Shown here piece after piece: positions 61,258 through 64,000 of a DNA stretch of 64,000 bases. The translations under genes were made by a program, and so were the position numbers. This DNA is from Dermatophilus congolensis (GTDB lineage Bacteria > Actinomycetota > Actinomycetes > Actinomycetales > Dermatophilaceae). Each line of letters opens with the position of its first letter. Within the stretch, counting starts at the first letter, position 1. The notes beneath the pieces were generated by a model, which made no database searches, had not been told where the DNA came from, and worked only from the letters and a program-made list of their open reading frames with translations. Location of the stretch: contig NZ_UFYA01000001.1 in assembly GCF_900447215.1 (NCBI RefSeq), positions 558,001-622,000 of the forward strand, written 5' to 3'.

Positions 61258-63018
61258 ATGCTCGACCGCATCCGCATCCGCGACCTCGGAGTCATCGACG
61301 ACGCAGAAGTCGACCTCGCACCAGGTCTCAACGTCCTCACTGGCGAAACTGGCGCAGGAAAAACCATGGTGGTCAGCGGACTCAACCTCCTCTTGGGAGC
61401 CCGCGGAGACGCCGCAGTCGTACGCACCAACGCCACCACAGCCTGGGTCGAAGGCATCATCAACATCGATACCACCCACCCCATCCGCGACCGCATCCGT
61501 GACGCCGGCGGCGACGCCGACGACGACATCATCATCGCCCGCGCCATCACCAACGCAGGACGCTCCCGCGCCCACGCCGGCGGTCGCTCCGTCCCTGTGG
61601 GCATGCTCGCCGAAATCGGACACAAACTCGTCGCCGTGCACGGACAAACCGACCAATGGCGACTCAAAAAAACCGACCAACACCGCGAAATGCTCGACGC
61701 CATCGGCGGGCCCAAACTCGCCGCAGCACTCGCCGAATACACCCACTGGTACCAACGACTCACAGAACTACACACAGAACTTGAACGCGTCCGAGAACTA
61801 GAACGCAACCGCCACCTCGAAACACAAATGCTCCTCACCGGGCTCGAAGAAATCGAACACACCGACCCCCAACCCGGCGAAGACGAAAAACTCCGCGAAG
61901 AAGACGAACGACTCACCCACGCAGAAGAACTACGACGCAGCGCAGCCACCGCACACGCAGCACTCGCCGGAGACGACATCAATGACACCGGCAGCATTGA
62001 AACCACTCTCGCCCACGCCCGCAACGAACTCGCTACCGCAGCCATCCACGACCCAGCCCTACGCGAATTCGAAAACAGAACAGCCGAACTCGGATACCTC
62101 GCCGCCGAACTCGCCACCGACCTATCCGCCTACCTCACCGATCTAGACATCGATCCAGCCCGACTCGAACACGTGCAACAACGCAGAGCCGAACTCAACC
62201 GACTCACCCGTACCTACGGCCAGACCATCGACGACGTACTTACATGGGCAAAAAACGCAGCCGCCCGCCTAACCGAACTCGAAGGTGCCCAAGCACGCCT
62301 GAGCGAAATAGAAACCGAGACCACCCACGCCCGCACACAAGCGGCTCAAGCTGCACGGACCCTCCACGATATCCGCCTCGCCACCGCAGCCACCCTCGGC
62401 ACCGAAGCCACCAACGAACTCGCCCACCTCTCCATGGGCAAAGCCACCCTCACCGTCGACATCCACACCACCCCAGACCCCCACGGACTCGACCTAGGCG
62501 AAGAACACCCCACCCCACTGGCCTACACCCCCCACGGCGTAGACACCGTCGAAATTAAACTCGCACCCAACCCCGGAGCCCCCGCACGATCCGTTGCCAA
62601 AGCAGCCTCTGGCGGAGAACTCTCCCGCGTCATGCTCGCACTCGAAGTCGTCACCGGACGACGCGCAGCAGAAGATAACACCGCCATCGCCACATTCGTC
62701 TTCGACGAAGTCGACGCAGGCATCGGCGGCCGCGCCGCCCTCGACGTTGGCGCCAGACTCGCCGCCCTGGCCGAACACGCACAAGTCATCGTCGTCACCC
62801 ACCTCGCCCAAGTCGCAGCCTTCGCCGACCGACACCTCGTCGTCCGTAAATCCGACGACGGCGCCATCACCAGCTCCGGAGTAGAAATCGTTACCGGAGA
62901 CAATCAACTACGCGAACTCGCCCGAATGATGGCCGGCACTGATTCACCCACCGCACTCCAACACGCCGCCGAACTACGAACCCAAACCGAGAACATCCGG
63001 CAACGACACAGCGCCTAA
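61258..63018 (+). CDS. recN: DNA repair protein RecN (SMC-like ATPase)
   Basis: A 586-residue SMC-family protein for double-strand-break repair. Walker A TGETGAGKTMVVSGL near residue 30, long helical arms (about 150-410) and the C-terminal signature AASGGELSRVMLALEV plus Walker B TFVFDEVDAGIGG close the ABC ATPase. ATG 61258 directly precedes LDRIRIRDLGVIDDAEVDL, the conserved start. In relatives steA, steB and then pyrG follow; here a convergent DUF3151 gene follows. Confidence 0.95.
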   Translation: MLDRIRIRDLGVIDDAEVDLAPGLNVLTGETGAGKTMVVSGLNLLLGARGDAAVVRTNATTAWVEGIINIDTTHPIRDRIRDAGGDADDDIIIARAITNAGRSRAHAGGRSVPVGMLAEIGHKLVAVHGQTDQWRLKKTDQHREMLDAIGGPKLAAALAEYTHWYQRLTELHTELERVRELERNRHLETQMLLTGLEEIEHTDPQPGEDEKLREEDERLTHAEELRRSAATAHAALAGDDINDTGSIETTLAHARNELATAAIHDPALREFENRTAELGYLAAELATDLSAYLTDLDIDPARLEHVQQRRAELNRLTRTYGQTIDDVLTWAKNAAARLTELEGAQARLSEIETETTHARTQAAQAARTLHDIRLATAATLGTEATNELAHLSMGKATLTVDIHTTPDPHGLDLGEEHPTPLAYTPHGVDTVEIKLAPNPGAPARSVAKAASGGELSRVMLALEVVTGRRAAEDNTAIATFVFDEVDAGIGGRAALDVGARLAALAEHAQVIVVTHLAQVAAFADRHLVVRKSDDGAITSSGVEIVTGDNQLRELARMMAGTDSPTALQHAAELRTQTENIRQRHSA

Positions 63019-63034
63019 CCCCACCCCAACAACA

Positions 63035-63454
63035 TCACAGCCCCAACGCCTGCGCAGCCTCAGCCGAACTATCACGCAAAAACACACGACACCGCTGCTC
63101 CTCATCACCCTCACCAAGAGCCGAAGCAGCTAACGCCAACGCAGCCAACGAACGCAAAAAACCTCGATTCGGCTCATGTGACCACGGCACCGGACCAGTC
63201 CCACGCCACCCAGCTCGGCGCAACGCATCTAACCCACGGTGATACCCCACCCGTGCAAACGCATACGCCTGCACAAACTCACCACACGCCAACGACTGCT
63301 CCGCCAAAGCAGCCCACGCAGCCAAACACAACGGATCCGCAGCTGCCACCACCTGAGCATCCTCACCAGCAACCAAACGCTCAACCGAAGAATCCACCGG
63401 CAACAAAGTTGGCTCTGGCCCCAGCAAATTCTTCCGAACCTCGTGCTCACCCAT
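63035..63454 (-). CDS. DUF3151 family protein
   Basis: A 139-residue actinobacterial protein of unknown function. The diagnostic block runs AYAFARVGYHRGLDALRRAG, then WRGTGPVPWSHEPNRGFLR, and the N-terminus ENLLGP-like (KNLLGPEPTLLP) fits the family. It looks helical and TPR-like, with no signal peptide. ATG 63454 is chosen because GAGGAG precedes it; the frame is open a little upstream. It converges with recN (16 bases apart) and diverges from pyrG. Confidence 0.85.
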   Translation of the reverse strand: MGEHEVRKNLLGPEPTLLPVDSSVERLVAGEDAQVVAAADPLCLAAWAALAEQSLACGEFVQAYAFARVGYHRGLDALRRAGWRGTGPVPWSHEPNRGFLRSLAALALAASALGEGDEEQRCRVFLRDSSAEAAQALGL

Positions 63455-63456
63455 AA

Positions 63457-64000
<544 letters not shown>

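Noticed and set aside
60877-62117. Two roughly 290-codon minus-strand frames over nadK-recN
   Set aside because: Val/Gly/Asp- and Ser/Arg-rich shadows of strongly C-biased coding sequence; nadK and recN are clear on the + strand.

Overview
The window is a chromosomal segment of a Gram-positive actinobacterium (Actinomycetota), most likely Micrococcales and close to Dermatophilaceae/Intrasporangiaceae. A Dermatophilus-like, host-adapted organism is my inference from gene order, moderate G+C and lost amino-acid pathways; no search was run. It holds no tRNA gene, CRISPR array, prophage or insertion sequence that I can see, and nearly all genes are on the + strand.

1-20.6 kb is the division and cell-wall (dcw) cluster in classical actinobacterial order: rsmH (3' end), ftsL, ftsI, murE, murF, mraY, murD, ftsW, murG, murC, ftsQ, ftsZ, pgeF, yggS, sepF, yggT, divIVA, lspA, rluD. 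Many junctions are 4-base ATGA/GTGA overlaps, implying translational coupling. MurE carries the DNPR motif of meso-diaminopimelate ligases. 20.7-25.4 kb is a two-gene sugar phosphotransferase operon: an EIIA-HPr-EI triple fusion followed by an EIIBCA permease, so EIIA is present twice.

25.5-36.2 kb holds dnaE, a fatty-acyl-reductase-like dehydrogenase that abuts dnaE tail to tail, oligopeptidase B, an SPFH membrane protein with a ribbon-helix-helix partner, and the eroded site of a histidine operon. There, a non-coding stretch ends in a HisB-like tail, an unknown 225-residue gene is intact, and a full-length HisH homologue has lost its catalytic cysteine (to glycine) and histidine (to tyrosine). 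The expected hisD, hisC and hisA are absent. A perfect 30-bp hairpin separates this from an aspA-dcu operon on the minus strand (aspartate ammonia-lyase plus C4-dicarboxylate exchanger).

39-51 kb is translation: infC (AUC start, with an attenuator-like hairpin in its leader), rpmI, rplT, a SpoU rRNA methyltransferase, xthA on the minus strand, pheS-pheT, an SDR dehydrogenase, argR, argH, tyrS. The argCJBDF and argG genes normally found here are missing, a second eroded amino-acid locus. 51.2-56.7 kb is a complete rRNA operon (16S-23S-5S, no spacer tRNA). 56.8-64 kb holds a TPR protein with an Asn/Arg-rich disordered half, a frameshifted HAD phosphatase, a 54-residue protein, tlyA, nadK, recN, a DUF3151 gene (minus strand) and the start of pyrG.

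The strangest large-scale signal is base composition. The + strand is A/C-rich at the left end, becomes G/T-rich from roughly 5 kb to the rRNA operon, and is extremely A/C-rich after it. This holds whatever the gene direction and also in non-coding DNA, although gene order across both switch points looks ancestral.
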